The position numbers and the translations under genes are program-made. A stretch of 10,653 bases of DNA from Ktedonobacter racemifer (GTDB lineage: Bacteria; Chloroflexota; DTOL01; JACQYG01), in NCBI GenBank assembly GCA_020723545.1, contig DYIS01000065.1, positions 1-10,653 on the forward strand, in the 5' to 3' direction. Below, piece after piece: positions 1-5,939 of the stretch. Each line of letters starts with the position of its first letter. Position 1 is the first letter of the stretch. The notes beneath the pieces were generated by a model that searched no databases, was not told where the DNA came from, and saw nothing but the letters and a program-made list of their open reading frames with translations.

Positions 1-53
1 TGAAGCACTCCGGCTTATCTTACGCTCTCCTGCCTGACTTTGCAAAAGCCCTG
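1..53. mobile_element. right end of a second ISAs1-like element (partial)
   Basis: Bases 33-53 are the reverse complement of the left inverted repeat of the neighbouring IS (63-83) with one mismatch in 21. They therefore have the sequence and orientation of a right-hand IS terminus ending at 53. Further inward, TATCTTACG (18-26) also occurs inside the right end of the complete IS (1312-1320), but 20 bases closer to the terminus here. I infer the end of a related element or a non-autonomous derivative whose body lies outside the window. No coding sequence is visible in these 53 bases. An alternative is that the inverted pair 33-53/63-83 formed by a local rearrangement. Confidence 0.5.
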
Positions 54-54
54 G

Positions 55-62
55 GGTGCGGG
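55..62. repeat. left target site duplication
   Basis: GGTGCGGG lies immediately outside the left terminal repeat and is identical to 1369-1376 immediately outside the right one. This fixes the ends of the element and indicates a fairly recent transposition. Confidence 0.85.
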
Positions 63-80
63 CAGGGCTGTTGCAAAGTC
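63..80 (+). repeat. left terminal inverted repeat of the IS
   Basis: CAGGGCTGTTGCAAAGTC reads inward from the left boundary. It pairs with the right terminal repeat at 16 of 18 positions. Extended to 83, it matches the foreign end at 33-53 even better (20 of 21). Confidence 0.85.
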
Positions 81-84
81 AGGT

Positions 85-213
85 TCAACAGCGCAAGACC
101 AGCGCCACTGCCTCTTTGAGATGCGCCTCAAACCGTCGGCGCGCTTGGGGCACATTTTTCATGCCGCGTCGCAAGAGCAGCCCCAACACCAGATTGTTGA
201 TCGCCGCCATCAT
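85..213 (-). pseudogene. C-terminal end of the transposase in a shifted frame
   Basis: From the ATG at 213-211 this frame reads 42 residues starting MMAAINNLVLGLLLRRGMKN and ending in a stop at 85-87, just inside the left terminal repeat. The sequence and the position against the IS end are what one expects for the C-terminus of the transposase. It is offset from the main frame, as a single-base deletion near 213-217 would produce. ATG (213-211) overlaps the stop TGA (212-210) as ATGA, so separate coupled translation is possible. I see no slippery heptamer to support programmed -1 shifting, so a simple frameshift mutation or a sequencing error is more likely. Confidence 0.7.
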
Positions 214-1271
214 TCGGCGGTATGTCCCAAACGCAAGTGACACCAATCTTCGCGCAAGGTCTCGTCCCGCCGATAATGCAGCCCGTTCTCAATCTGCCAA
301 TGCGTGCGCGCAATCTCCAAGAGCCGTTGGGCACTCGCTTCGTGTGCCGTCAAACTGGTGATGCCATACACCACTTCGTGGGTGATCTTGCCATCCTTCA
401 TCCGCTCAAAGTGACGCTCCAGTTTGAACACCTGCTCCGCATACGGCCAATCCAGATACCCCTTCAACTCGCTACTCACCGTCAGGGTTCGTCGTTCCAG
501 GCGTCCATGCCCTTTCTCGATCGTGTTCGCTGTGCGAAAGTCCTTGGTAGCAGGACCAAACCCTTTCACACACTTTTCGGGTTCAAACAGCGTGGCAATG
601 TCTTGGCGCAACTGCGATTGGTTGTCTTTGACGGTCCACACATAATCGCCACCACCTTCGACGATCTGCACAGACAAGTCCCGCTGTGCTAGCATCGCAT
701 CCCCCGTCACGATTTTGTCCCGTAAATCCAGGCATTTCAGCACGCGGGGCGCCGCCTTGATCTCATTCTCTTTCCCATCCACCTCCACTTGCACGATCAC
801 CCAACCTTCGCCAGGCAGAAAAGCCGCCAACAGATGTAATCCCTGCGTCTGCCCGGCGGGAATGGTGCCGCGCAAGGTCTTGCCGTCCAGTGCAATCAGA
901 ATACTACATCCCGCCTGTGGCTGACTGGCGAAAAACTCACGGACCACCTGCTCGAATTCTTCAGTGTCCACGACGCGCCCCAGAATGCGGCTGTAGGTCG
1001 TGCGATGGGGGGCGCGTGGTTTCGCCAAATGGAGTGCCTCCGCCAACGCGTCCTTCCGATGTTGCACCCACTCGGCAATCCCCGCCAGTCGATCCTCGCC
1101 TGCCAGCTTGGCGAGCACGATGAACACGAGCACGGTCACGAGCGCATAGCGCACGCCGCGAGCATGGCGACGATCCGTCAACTTGGCGAGAAAGGCATAC
1201 AGGCTGCCTAGATCAACGACAAACCCATCAGGGTTGAGATTGACATCAAAGGTGGGACTGGTATACTCCAT
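210..1271 (-). CDS. ISAs1-family DDE transposase, main frame
   Basis: This is the cut-and-paste transposase of the IS. The N-terminus (about residues 25-70, with the segment LTDRRHARGVRYALVTVLVF) matches the small domain that precedes the DDE catalytic domain in this family. Likely catalytic acids are D129 in ALDGKTLRG, D191 in TGDAMLAQ and E328 in HWQIEN, followed by the family pattern LHYRRDETLREDWCHLR. The ATG start at 1271 has GGAGGAAGG about 8-15 bases upstream. The frame stops at 210-212, directly after GHTAE, where relatives continue for some 40 residues. The missing tail is present in another frame (85-213). The protein is therefore C-terminally truncated as it stands. All proposed catalytic residues lie in this part, so activity is uncertain rather than excluded. 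Confidence 0.85.
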   Translation of the reverse strand: MEYTSPTFDVNLNPDGFVVDLGSLYAFLAKLTDRRHARGVRYALVTVLVFIVLAKLAGEDRLAGIAEWVQHRKDALAEALHLAKPRAPHRTTYSRILGRVVDTEEFEQVVREFFASQPQAGCSILIALDGKTLRGTIPAGQTQGLHLLAAFLPGEGWVIVQVEVDGKENEIKAAPRVLKCLDLRDKIVTGDAMLAQRDLSVQIVEGGGDYVWTVKDNQSQLRQDIATLFEPEKCVKGFGPATKDFRTANTIEKGHGRLERRTLTVSSELKGYLDWPYAEQVFKLERHFERMKDGKITHEVVYGITSLTAHEASAQRLLEIARTHWQIENGLHYRRDETLREDWCHLRLGHTAE

Positions 1272-1350
1272 GTTGACCTTCCTCCGTTTCCATAGGTTGT
1301 CGGGCGCTTCCTATCTTACGGAGTAAGGTCATTTTCTCTTTTTGTCAAGC

Positions 1351-1368
1351 GACTTTGCACAAGCCCTG
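1351..1368 (-). repeat. right terminal inverted repeat of the IS
   Basis: Read on the minus strand it is CAGGGCTTGTGCAAAGTC. Only the two bases after CAGGGCT differ from the left repeat. A consensus -35 hexamer TTGACA follows a few bases inward (1348-1343), but I see no good -10 at a normal distance. Confidence 0.85.
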
Positions 1369-1376
1369 GGTGCGGG
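1369..1376. repeat. right target site duplication
   Basis: GGTGCGGG is the exact partner of 55-62 and directly follows the right terminal repeat ending in CCCTG at 1368. Confidence 0.85.
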
Positions 1377-1448
1377 GGCCCAATCCGTGGATTCTGGGGT
1401 GGTGCAAATACGGTTTAAATGTAGTAAGCTATCACCCAGGAGGTTACG

Positions 1449-1490
1449 ATGAAGCGACCGTCGGAAGTCCTGCTAGTAAAGAAAACCTGA
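1449..1490 (+). other. 13-codon plus-strand ORF with a strong ribosome site
   Basis: On the plus strand AGGAGG (1438-1443) is followed after 5 bases by ATG (1449), and 13 codons (MKRPSEVLLVKKT) lead to TGA at 1488-1490. The ribosome site and spacing are excellent. The ORF is very short, however, and its 3' part coincides with the U-tract side of the minus-strand terminator at 1476-1511. It may be a chance hit, a leader peptide, or the remaining start of a lost gene. I recognise no family. It is the only plus-strand coding candidate in the window with a convincing ribosome site. Confidence 0.25.
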
Positions 1491-1511
1491 GGGCACCTTC
1501 TCCAGCCCAGG
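1476..1511 (-). terminator. intrinsic terminator after the GNAT gene
   Basis: On the minus strand CCTGGGC (1511-1505) pairs with GCCC-TC-AGG (1494-1486), 7 bp with a two-base bulge, and the run TTTTCTTTAC (1485-1476) follows. It starts 5 bases after the GNAT stop codon. It fits the 3' end of the operon that begins at dacF. Confidence 0.65.
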
Positions 1512-1515
1512 CCAG

Positions 1516-2058
1516 CTATCCCAACGTGCAGACGAAGAACAGGGCGATGTCGCGGTTGGCATAGTAGTGGTCGTTGAACCCGCAAAAGACAAAGCCGTGC
1601 CTCTGGTAAAAGGCCACCGCCTGGGGGTTCTTGGTAGAGGTTTCGGCCATCAGCTTGCGCAGCGATTGCTCCTGGCACCACTGCCGGGCCTTTTGCAGAA
1701 GCGCCGTGCCGACGCGCTGCCTCCGAAAGACGGAGGCCACCACCAGGTTGTGTATCCACCCGGCCTGGTGCCAGGGCTGGACGGCCAGGTCCAGGTAACC
1801 CTGCACCTGGCCATATCGCACCGCTACCAGGAACAGGTCCGCCTGGCGCCAATTCTCGATCAGGTGCCCGGCATCCCGGGGATAAGGCACCACCAGGGCC
1901 CGGGGCAGGCGGACCTTGCGCAGGGCCACGTTGATGGTCTCCTCCTCCACCCGCTGATCGATCTGCCACACGTAGTTGGTGGTGATGGAGTTATCCAGCT
2001 CCAAACAGGCCCTTAAGTCCGGCCGGTCCGCCGGGCGTATCACCAGATCCGATAGCAT
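1516..2058 (-). CDS. GNAT-family N-acetyltransferase
   Basis: This is a predicted acetyltransferase that moves the acetyl group of acetyl-CoA to an amine; the substrate cannot be read from the sequence. At 180 residues it has the size of a single GNAT domain. Motif A, the acetyl-CoA pyrophosphate loop, is visible as VVASVFRRQRVGTALL (about 106-121, with the Q-x-x-G-x-A pattern at 114-119). Motif B is NPQAVAFYQRHGFV (144-157), and the typical F-Y-x-x-x-G-F is intact. No signal peptide or membrane segment is seen. The ATG at 2058 shares one base with the TAA stop of the DUF3786-like gene (TAATG), and AGGAG lies just upstream inside that gene. Translation of the two is therefore probably coupled. 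This is the last gene of the operon; a terminator follows. Confidence 0.85.
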   Translation of the reverse strand: MLSDLVIRPADRPDLRACLELDNSITTNYVWQIDQRVEEETINVALRKVRLPRALVVPYPRDAGHLIENWRQADLFLVAVRYGQVQGYLDLAVQPWHQAGWIHNLVVASVFRRQRVGTALLQKARQWCQEQSLRKLMAETSTKNPQAVAFYQRHGFVFCGFNDHYYANRDIALFFVCTLG

Positions 2059-2687
2059 TATCTCCTGGCCTCTTTGACCAGCCGTCCGCTTAACATTCCC
2101 CCCACTATAGCCAGATCCTCCGTGGGCAGGTAGTGGCCCGCCGTCGAGTCGAACAGGATGTTCGCCTCCGCCGGGAACTCCTCGTCCCCCAGCCAGATCA
2201 CCACGGCCAGGAAGAGCCGGGGGAAAATCCTAAACAGGTACGAGACGTCGCCCAGGCGCATGGGCTCGCCGCCCAACTTCCGGGCCGCTTGCTGAAAGGC
2301 CTGGGCATCTCCACCAAAGGTCCGGGCCAGTGGCTCCAGGGCCCTGGCCTGGAACGCCCGCTCGTAGACCCGACCGTCCGGCAGGAGACGGAAGGAAACC
2401 CATTGGCCGGTGGGCTGCGCTCCATCGGCCTGTTTCAGGTGGTGGAGCATCAGGATCTGATGCGCCAGCGGCGGCGCCTGGCCGGTCTGAGCGTCTCGGA
2501 TCTCCAGTGCCGGAAAGGTCACCGTATGGGCGCGTCCAAAGAACGGCAACGTCAGGAGGCCGCCACCGTCCAGGACGCGGTATTCTATGTCGGCGTTGCC
2601 TGCCATGATCTGGGGGTCCGCCGAGCGCAGTTCCTGGCAAACCTTCTCGTAAGCGGCGCGATAGGGATCAGCCAAGCCCGTCCTCAA
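2058..2687 (-). CDS. DUF3786-like protein of unknown function
   Basis: The 209-residue soluble protein resembles DUF3786 proteins, which I recall from anaerobic bacteria and archaea and which have no established function. The resemblance is clearest at the C-terminus: FPRLFLAVVIWLGDEEFPAE (about 154-173), then NILFDSTAGHYLPTEDLA (175-192) and GGMLSGRL. The N-terminus has the usual DPYRAAYEKVCQEL helix. No signal peptide or metal-binding cysteine cluster is seen. The start is uncertain. TTG at 2687 gives the length used here, but TTG at 2675 has GAGG 6 bases upstream and may be the real start; no ATG is available before an in-frame stop at 2727-2729. The gene overlaps the next acetyltransferase gene by one base, so the two products may act together. 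Confidence 0.75.
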   Translation of the reverse strand: MRTGLADPYRAAYEKVCQELRSADPQIMAGNADIEYRVLDGGGLLTLPFFGRAHTVTFPALEIRDAQTGQAPPLAHQILMLHHLKQADGAQPTGQWVSFRLLPDGRVYERAFQARALEPLARTFGGDAQAFQQAARKLGGEPMRLGDVSYLFRIFPRLFLAVVIWLGDEEFPAEANILFDSTAGHYLPTEDLAIVGGMLSGRLVKEARR

Positions 2688-2803
2688 ACTTCGGCCAAAC
2701 TCGGTGATGGCAGCGAAAATGTCAAATCAATCATCCGCTAAAGTCGATGTAACGACGACCTAGGTCACCCCGCTCCACTCCGGAATTGCTTTATCAAATC
2801 AAC

Positions 2804-3640
2804 TCACAGCCTCCGAAGCGTATCCACCACCGGGCCGACGATCCAATTCGGGGTGGAGGCGCCGGCGGTGACCCCCACCCTCTTTTTGTCCCGGAGCCAG
2901 GCGAAGTCGATCTCGCCGGCTTCCTCGATGCGGTAGGTTGGTACACCCTGGGCCGAGCAAAGCTCCACCAGGCGCCGGGTGTTGGCGCTCTTGGCCGAGC
3001 CCACCACAATGATCACCTCGGCCTGTCCGGCCAGCAGAGCGGCCGCTTCCTGCCGCTTCAGGGTGGCGTCGCAGATGGTGTTGTGGACCCTGACCTCGAA
3101 GCAGGTGCCCAGAGAACGCCGCATCACCTCCATCGCCAGGTGGCGATACGCGTCCAGGTTCTTGGTGGTCTGCGAGAGCAACCCGATCTTCCGGGCATCT
3201 GGATCGATCTGGTCGGCAGAGTTAATGATCCGGGCCCTGCCGCCGCTCCACCCAACGATGCCCACGACCTCGGAATGCCCTTCGTCGCCGAAGACATAGA
3301 CGGTGTAGCCGTCCTCGGCCATCTCCCTGGCCAACCGCTGCACCCGGCGCACGAAGGGACAGGTGGTGTCCACCACCGTCAGGCCATGCCTATAGGCCTC
3401 CTCAGCCACCTGAGGCGGGGCGCCGTGGGAGGTGATAGCAACCACACCCCCCGCGACCTCAGCCACGTTCTCCGCCACGTGCACGCCCAGGCTCTCCAGC
3501 CGCCTCGCCACCTGGTCGTTGTGCACCAGGGCACCCAGAGTGTGGACCTGGCCGTGTTGGGCCGCCGCTTTCTCGGCCAGCTCCAGGGCCCTCTTCACAC
3601 CCCAGCAGAATCCCATCTCTTTGGCCAGGATAACTTCCAT
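2804..3640 (-). CDS. ispH: 4-hydroxy-3-methylbut-2-enyl diphosphate reductase
   Basis: IspH (LytB) reduces HMBPP to IPP and DMAPP, the last step of the MEP isoprenoid pathway, with a [4Fe-4S] cluster. All expected residues are visible: cluster cysteines C12 (FCWGVKRAL), C94 (TTCPFVRR) and C190 (TICDAT); substrate-binding histidines H40 (HND), H72 (SHGAPP) and H122 (GHSEVVG); E124; and the serine/asparagine motifs SAKSANTRR (215-223) and TAGASTPNW (258-266). The 278 residues are typical of the short bacterial form without an added rpsA-like domain. ATG at 3640 follows GGAG at 4 bases. The gene belongs to the conserved cmk-plsC-ispH block. The presence of IspH indicates that this organism makes isoprenoids by the MEP route. 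The gap to the downstream DUF3786-like gene is 116 bases with no convincing promoter or terminator. Confidence 0.96.
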   Translation of the reverse strand: MEVILAKEMGFCWGVKRALELAEKAAAQHGQVHTLGALVHNDQVARRLESLGVHVAENVAEVAGGVVAITSHGAPPQVAEEAYRHGLTVVDTTCPFVRRVQRLAREMAEDGYTVYVFGDEGHSEVVGIVGWSGGRARIINSADQIDPDARKIGLLSQTTKNLDAYRHLAMEVMRRSLGTCFEVRVHNTICDATLKRQEAAALLAGQAEVIIVVGSAKSANTRRLVELCSAQGVPTYRIEEAGEIDFAWLRDKKRVGVTAGASTPNWIVGPVVDTLRRL

Positions 3641-3688
3641 AGGTCTCCAGCTCTACTGTGGGGGTAAACCCCGTGTTTCAGATGTCGG

Positions 3689-3710
3689 GGCAGCCGAGAA
3701 AAGGGCTGCC
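3689..3710 (-). other. hairpin between plsC and ispH
   Basis: In the 80-base gap the minus strand reads GGCAGCC, eight bases, GGCTGCC, a perfect 7-bp stem. No T run follows, so it is not a normal intrinsic terminator. A smaller GGGG-TTTA-CCCC hairpin lies nearer to ispH (3661-3672). The first stem might stabilise or separate the plsC and ispH parts of the transcript; this is inference. Confidence 0.4.
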
Positions 3711-3720
3711 GTGCCTGGCT

Positions 3721-4353
3721 CTATGGATACCCTCCATAGTAGCCTTGATATTCCTTCGGCAGGAGCTCGGCGATGTGCCGGGCGGCTTCATCTGACAACA
3801 CCACCAGCCGCTCTTTGGTCATACGTTCCTGGCCTGGTTCCAGGCGAAACGGCTTCCCCACCACCAGCCTGATGCGGGGCCGGCGCAGGCGCCTCCACTG
3901 GGGGATGGCCGTCTCGGTGCCAGTGATGGCCACCGGCAGGATGGGCGCCCCAGCCCGCAGGGCGATCAATGCCACCCCCGGCCGGGCCCTCTGCATCCGA
4001 CCGACACGGCTGCGGGTGCCTTCGGGAAGGATGCCCAGGGCATGGCCGGCCTTCAGCGCCTGGAGCGAGAGGCGCAACGCCTGGCGGTCCACCTCGCCCC
4101 GGCGCACCGGGAACGCCCCGTACCACTTCACAACCAATCCCAGGAAGGGTGCCTGCGCCGCCTCCACCTTGGACATGAAGACGATGCGAACCGGCAGGGC
4201 CGCCCCCAGGAGCGGCGGGTCCAGGAAGCTCAGATGGTTGGCTATGACGATGAGCGACCCCGGCCGGGGAACATTTTCCAGCCCCACGACCTCCCACCGC
4301 GTGAGCAGGGGAAGGAGTGCCCGCAGAGCCGCATTGGCCAGCGTGTAGAACAT
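3721..4353 (-). CDS. plsC: 1-acyl-sn-glycerol-3-phosphate acyltransferase
   Basis: The protein acylates lysophosphatidic acid at position 2 to give phosphatidic acid, a membrane phospholipid precursor. The four acyltransferase motifs appear in order: NHLSFLDP (catalytic H40-x4-D45), GAFPVRRG (79-86), the glycerophosphate-binding EGTRS (111-115) and ILPVAITG (138-145). At 210 residues it is a compact PlsC. A hydrophobic N-terminal stretch (ANAALRALLPLLT) probably attaches it to the inner face of the membrane. ATG at 4353 lies 9 bases after the cmk stop, and its AGGAG overlaps that stop codon, so it is cotranscribed and probably coupled with cmk. Substrate specificity within the PlsC family cannot be read from the sequence; other lysophospholipid acyltransferases share these motifs. 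Confidence 0.92.
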   Translation of the reverse strand: MFYTLANAALRALLPLLTRWEVVGLENVPRPGSLIVIANHLSFLDPPLLGAALPVRIVFMSKVEAAQAPFLGLVVKWYGAFPVRRGEVDRQALRLSLQALKAGHALGILPEGTRSRVGRMQRARPGVALIALRAGAPILPVAITGTETAIPQWRRLRRPRIRLVVGKPFRLEPGQERMTKERLVVLSDEAARHIAELLPKEYQGYYGGYP

Positions 4354-4362
4354 GCCTTGCTC

Positions 4363-5055
4363 CTACACCGCCTGGTCCCAGATCAGCCTTTCCACCAAGC
4401 GCACCTCTTCCTCAACGGTCAGGTGATCGTTATTGATAATTATCGCATCCTCCGCCGGGCGCAGGGGGGCGACCTCCCGTTCGCTGTCGATCTTGTCCCG
4501 GCGCCGCATATCCTCCAGGACCTGCTGGTAGTCAGCTTCCTGGCCCCGAGCCTGGATCTCCTTCCAGCGCCGGCGAGCCCGTTCCTCCGGCGAGGCGGTG
4601 AGATACAGCTTCAGGTCGGCCTCGGGCAATACCACCGTGCCAATGTCGCGCCCCACCATCACCACCTGACCGCGGATCCCGATGGCCCGCTGCTGGGCCG
4701 CCATGGCCCGGCGCACCCCCTCGTAGGCCGAGACCGCCGAGACGTTTTGATCCACCTCCGGCCGCCGTATCTCCCAGGTTATGTCCTGCGAGTCTATGCT
4801 AACCGTGTACTGGCGCCCATCGTTCACTTCGGGCCTGGCGATGCCGATGCGCACCGTCTCCGCCAACCTGGTCAAGGCCACCTCGTCGGTCACATCTATC
4901 TGGCGCTGTAGAGCCAGCCAGGTTATCGCCCGATACATCACACCGGTATCGAAGTAGAGGTAATCCAGGCGCTGCGCCAGCTTCTCCCCAAGAACGCTCT
5001 TCCCGGCAGCCGCGGGGCCGTCAATGGTGATGGCGGAGGGTCGAGAGGCAGTCAC
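4363..5055 (-). CDS. cmk: cytidylate kinase
   Basis: CMP kinase phosphorylates CMP and dCMP with ATP and recycles the CMP released by phospholipid and RNA turnover. It acts in the cytosol. Counted from the chosen start, the P-loop GPAAAGKS is at 13-20, the CMP-site motif DTGVMYRA at 36-43 and GRDIGTVV at 135-142. The lid segment RRRDKIDSEREVAPLRPAED follows near the C-terminus with the family pattern R-x2-D-x2-D-x2-R. I choose GTG at 5055 because GGAGG (5065-5061) lies 5 bases upstream; an in-frame TTG at 5067 would place the start inside that ribosome site. This gives 230 residues, usual for the family. The 46-base gap to rluB and the 9-base gap to plsC support a single operon. Confidence 0.95.
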   Translation of the reverse strand: MTASRPSAITIDGPAAAGKSVLGEKLAQRLDYLYFDTGVMYRAITWLALQRQIDVTDEVALTRLAETVRIGIARPEVNDGRQYTVSIDSQDITWEIRRPEVDQNVSAVSAYEGVRRAMAAQQRAIGIRGQVVMVGRDIGTVVLPEADLKLYLTASPEERARRRWKEIQARGQEADYQQVLEDMRRRDKIDSEREVAPLRPAEDAIIINNDHLTVEEEVRLVERLIWDQAV

Positions 5056-5101
5056 GATTACCTCCAAAGTAGTGTCAGAGTGTCAAGGCCGCCGCCCTCG
5101 G

Positions 5102-5938
5102 TTAGCGGCCGGCCGCATGCGGGCCATGGTCGTTCTCCATCATTAGGGCTGAGCAGACAGATCCGTCCGCCTTTACACCTTTGACATCAAGAAGACCGGC
5201 GATCTCCTGCGCCGTCAACCGGCGCGCCTGGCCGGGGGCCAAAGCCCCCAGGCCTAGAGAGCCCATGCGTACCCGGGCCAGCCGCTGCACCGGGTGCCCT
5301 ACCGCCTGGCACATGCGCCGGATCTGGCGCTTGCGCCCCTCGTGGATCACGAAGCGCAACCAGACGTTCCGCGGTGACCCGGGCATCGAACCCCCACCCC
5401 CTCGCAGCCAGGCCAGAGATGGCTCGCCGGGCAGGAGCTCCACCACCGCCGGAGCGGTGAGCCGTCCGTCCAGGGGCAGGCCTTCGCGCAGCGATAGCAA
5501 TGCCTGGCCTGACGGCAGCCCCCGGACCAGGACCAGGTACTCCTTCTCCAGGGCATAGCGAGGATGAGTCAGGCGCAGGGCCAGGTCGCCATCGTTGGTG
5601 AGGAGAAGCAGGCCCTCGCTGTCCGCATCCAGGCGACCCACCGGGAAGAGCCGTGGCTGGCCTTCCGGCAGGAGCTGCAAGGCCGTCCTCGGAGCAAACG
5701 GATCGCTAACGGTGGCCACGAACCCCCGGGGTTTGTTCACCATCCAGTACACTGGCGCCGGTGCCGCGGGGAGGGGCTTGCCATCCACCGCTACGGCGTC
5801 CCTGGCCGGGTCCACCCTGGTGCCCAGCTCGATCACCAGCCGGCCATTGACGGTGACACGGCCGCTGCGGATCAGCTCTTCACAGGCACGCCGGGAGCCC
5901 AGGCCGGCCCGGGCCAGCACCTTTTGCAGCCGTTCCAT
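5102..5938 (-). CDS. rluB: 23S rRNA pseudouridine synthase, RluB/RsuA family
   Basis: The enzyme isomerises a specific uridine of ribosomal RNA to pseudouridine. An S4-type RNA-binding domain occupies about residues 1-60 (QKVLARAGLGSRRACEELI, then GRVTVNG). The catalytic domain follows with NKPRG (68-72), the catalytic aspartate D104 in VGRLDADSEGLLLLTND, KEYLV (132-136) and GRKRQIRRM (201-209). These are hallmarks of the RsuA/RluB/RluE/RluF branch. The S4 domain, length and context favour RluB, but the exact target uridine cannot be proven here. A glycine-rich stretch (about 178-190) and a tail of about 25 residues look like lineage-specific additions. ATG at 5938 starts one base after the dacF stop, so translation is probably coupled. 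Confidence 0.9.
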   Translation of the reverse strand: MERLQKVLARAGLGSRRACEELIRSGRVTVNGRLVIELGTRVDPARDAVAVDGKPLPAAPAPVYWMVNKPRGFVATVSDPFAPRTALQLLPEGQPRLFPVGRLDADSEGLLLLTNDGDLALRLTHPRYALEKEYLVLVRGLPSGQALLSLREGLPLDGRLTAPAVVELLPGEPSLAWLRGGGGSMPGSPRNVWLRFVIHEGRKRQIRRMCQAVGHPVQRLARVRMGSLGLGALAPGQARRLTAQEIAGLLDVKGVKADGSVCSALMMENDHGPHAAGR

Positions 5939-5939
5939 G

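Larger units (their letters stand above)
63..1368 (-). mobile_element. ISAs1-family insertion sequence, 1306 bp
   Basis: Both ends carry an 18-bp inverted repeat reading inward as CAGGGCT, two variable bases, TGCAAAGTC (left 63-80, right 1351-1368, 16 of 18 identical). The element is flanked by an exact 8-bp direct repeat GGTGCGGG (55-62 and 1369-1376), as expected of the 8-10 bp duplications made by ISAs1-family elements. It contains one transposase gene on the minus strand that nearly fills it. It sits downstream of the terminator of the host operon, so insertion probably broke no gene. Composition looks a little less GC-rich than the host genes. The transposase is frameshifted, so this copy may be unable to move by itself. 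Confidence 0.9.

Noticed and set aside
1313..1348. Consensus TTGACA in the IS right end as a transposase promoter
   Set aside because: The nearest -10-like hexamer TAAGAT is 24 bases away, and at 17 bases only TACTCC is found. This is too weak to call.
1415..1969. Minus-strand frame of 184 codons inside the GNAT gene
   Set aside because: The Gly/Pro/Arg-rich translation is a frame shadow. The GNAT frame carries the motifs and coupled start.
2700..2725. TTGACA upstream of the DUF3786-like gene as a promoter
   Set aside because: No -10 box is found 16-18 bases downstream (GAGTTT at 17), so the gene is more likely transcribed from dacF or ispH.
2757..2766. 10-bp palindrome GACCTAGGTC between ispH and the DUF3786-like gene
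   Set aside because: It is a single short palindrome without promoter elements or a T run. It could be an operator, but nothing supports that.
2786..3667. Long plus-strand open frame of 293 codons opposite ispH
   Set aside because: It is antisense to a complete ispH with all catalytic residues. Its protein is low-complexity and matches no family I know. Long antisense frames are common in GC-rich DNA.
4042..4911. Plus-strand open frame of 289 codons opposite plsC and cmk
   Set aside because: It runs across two well-supported genes on the other strand, has no ribosome site and no recognisable motif.
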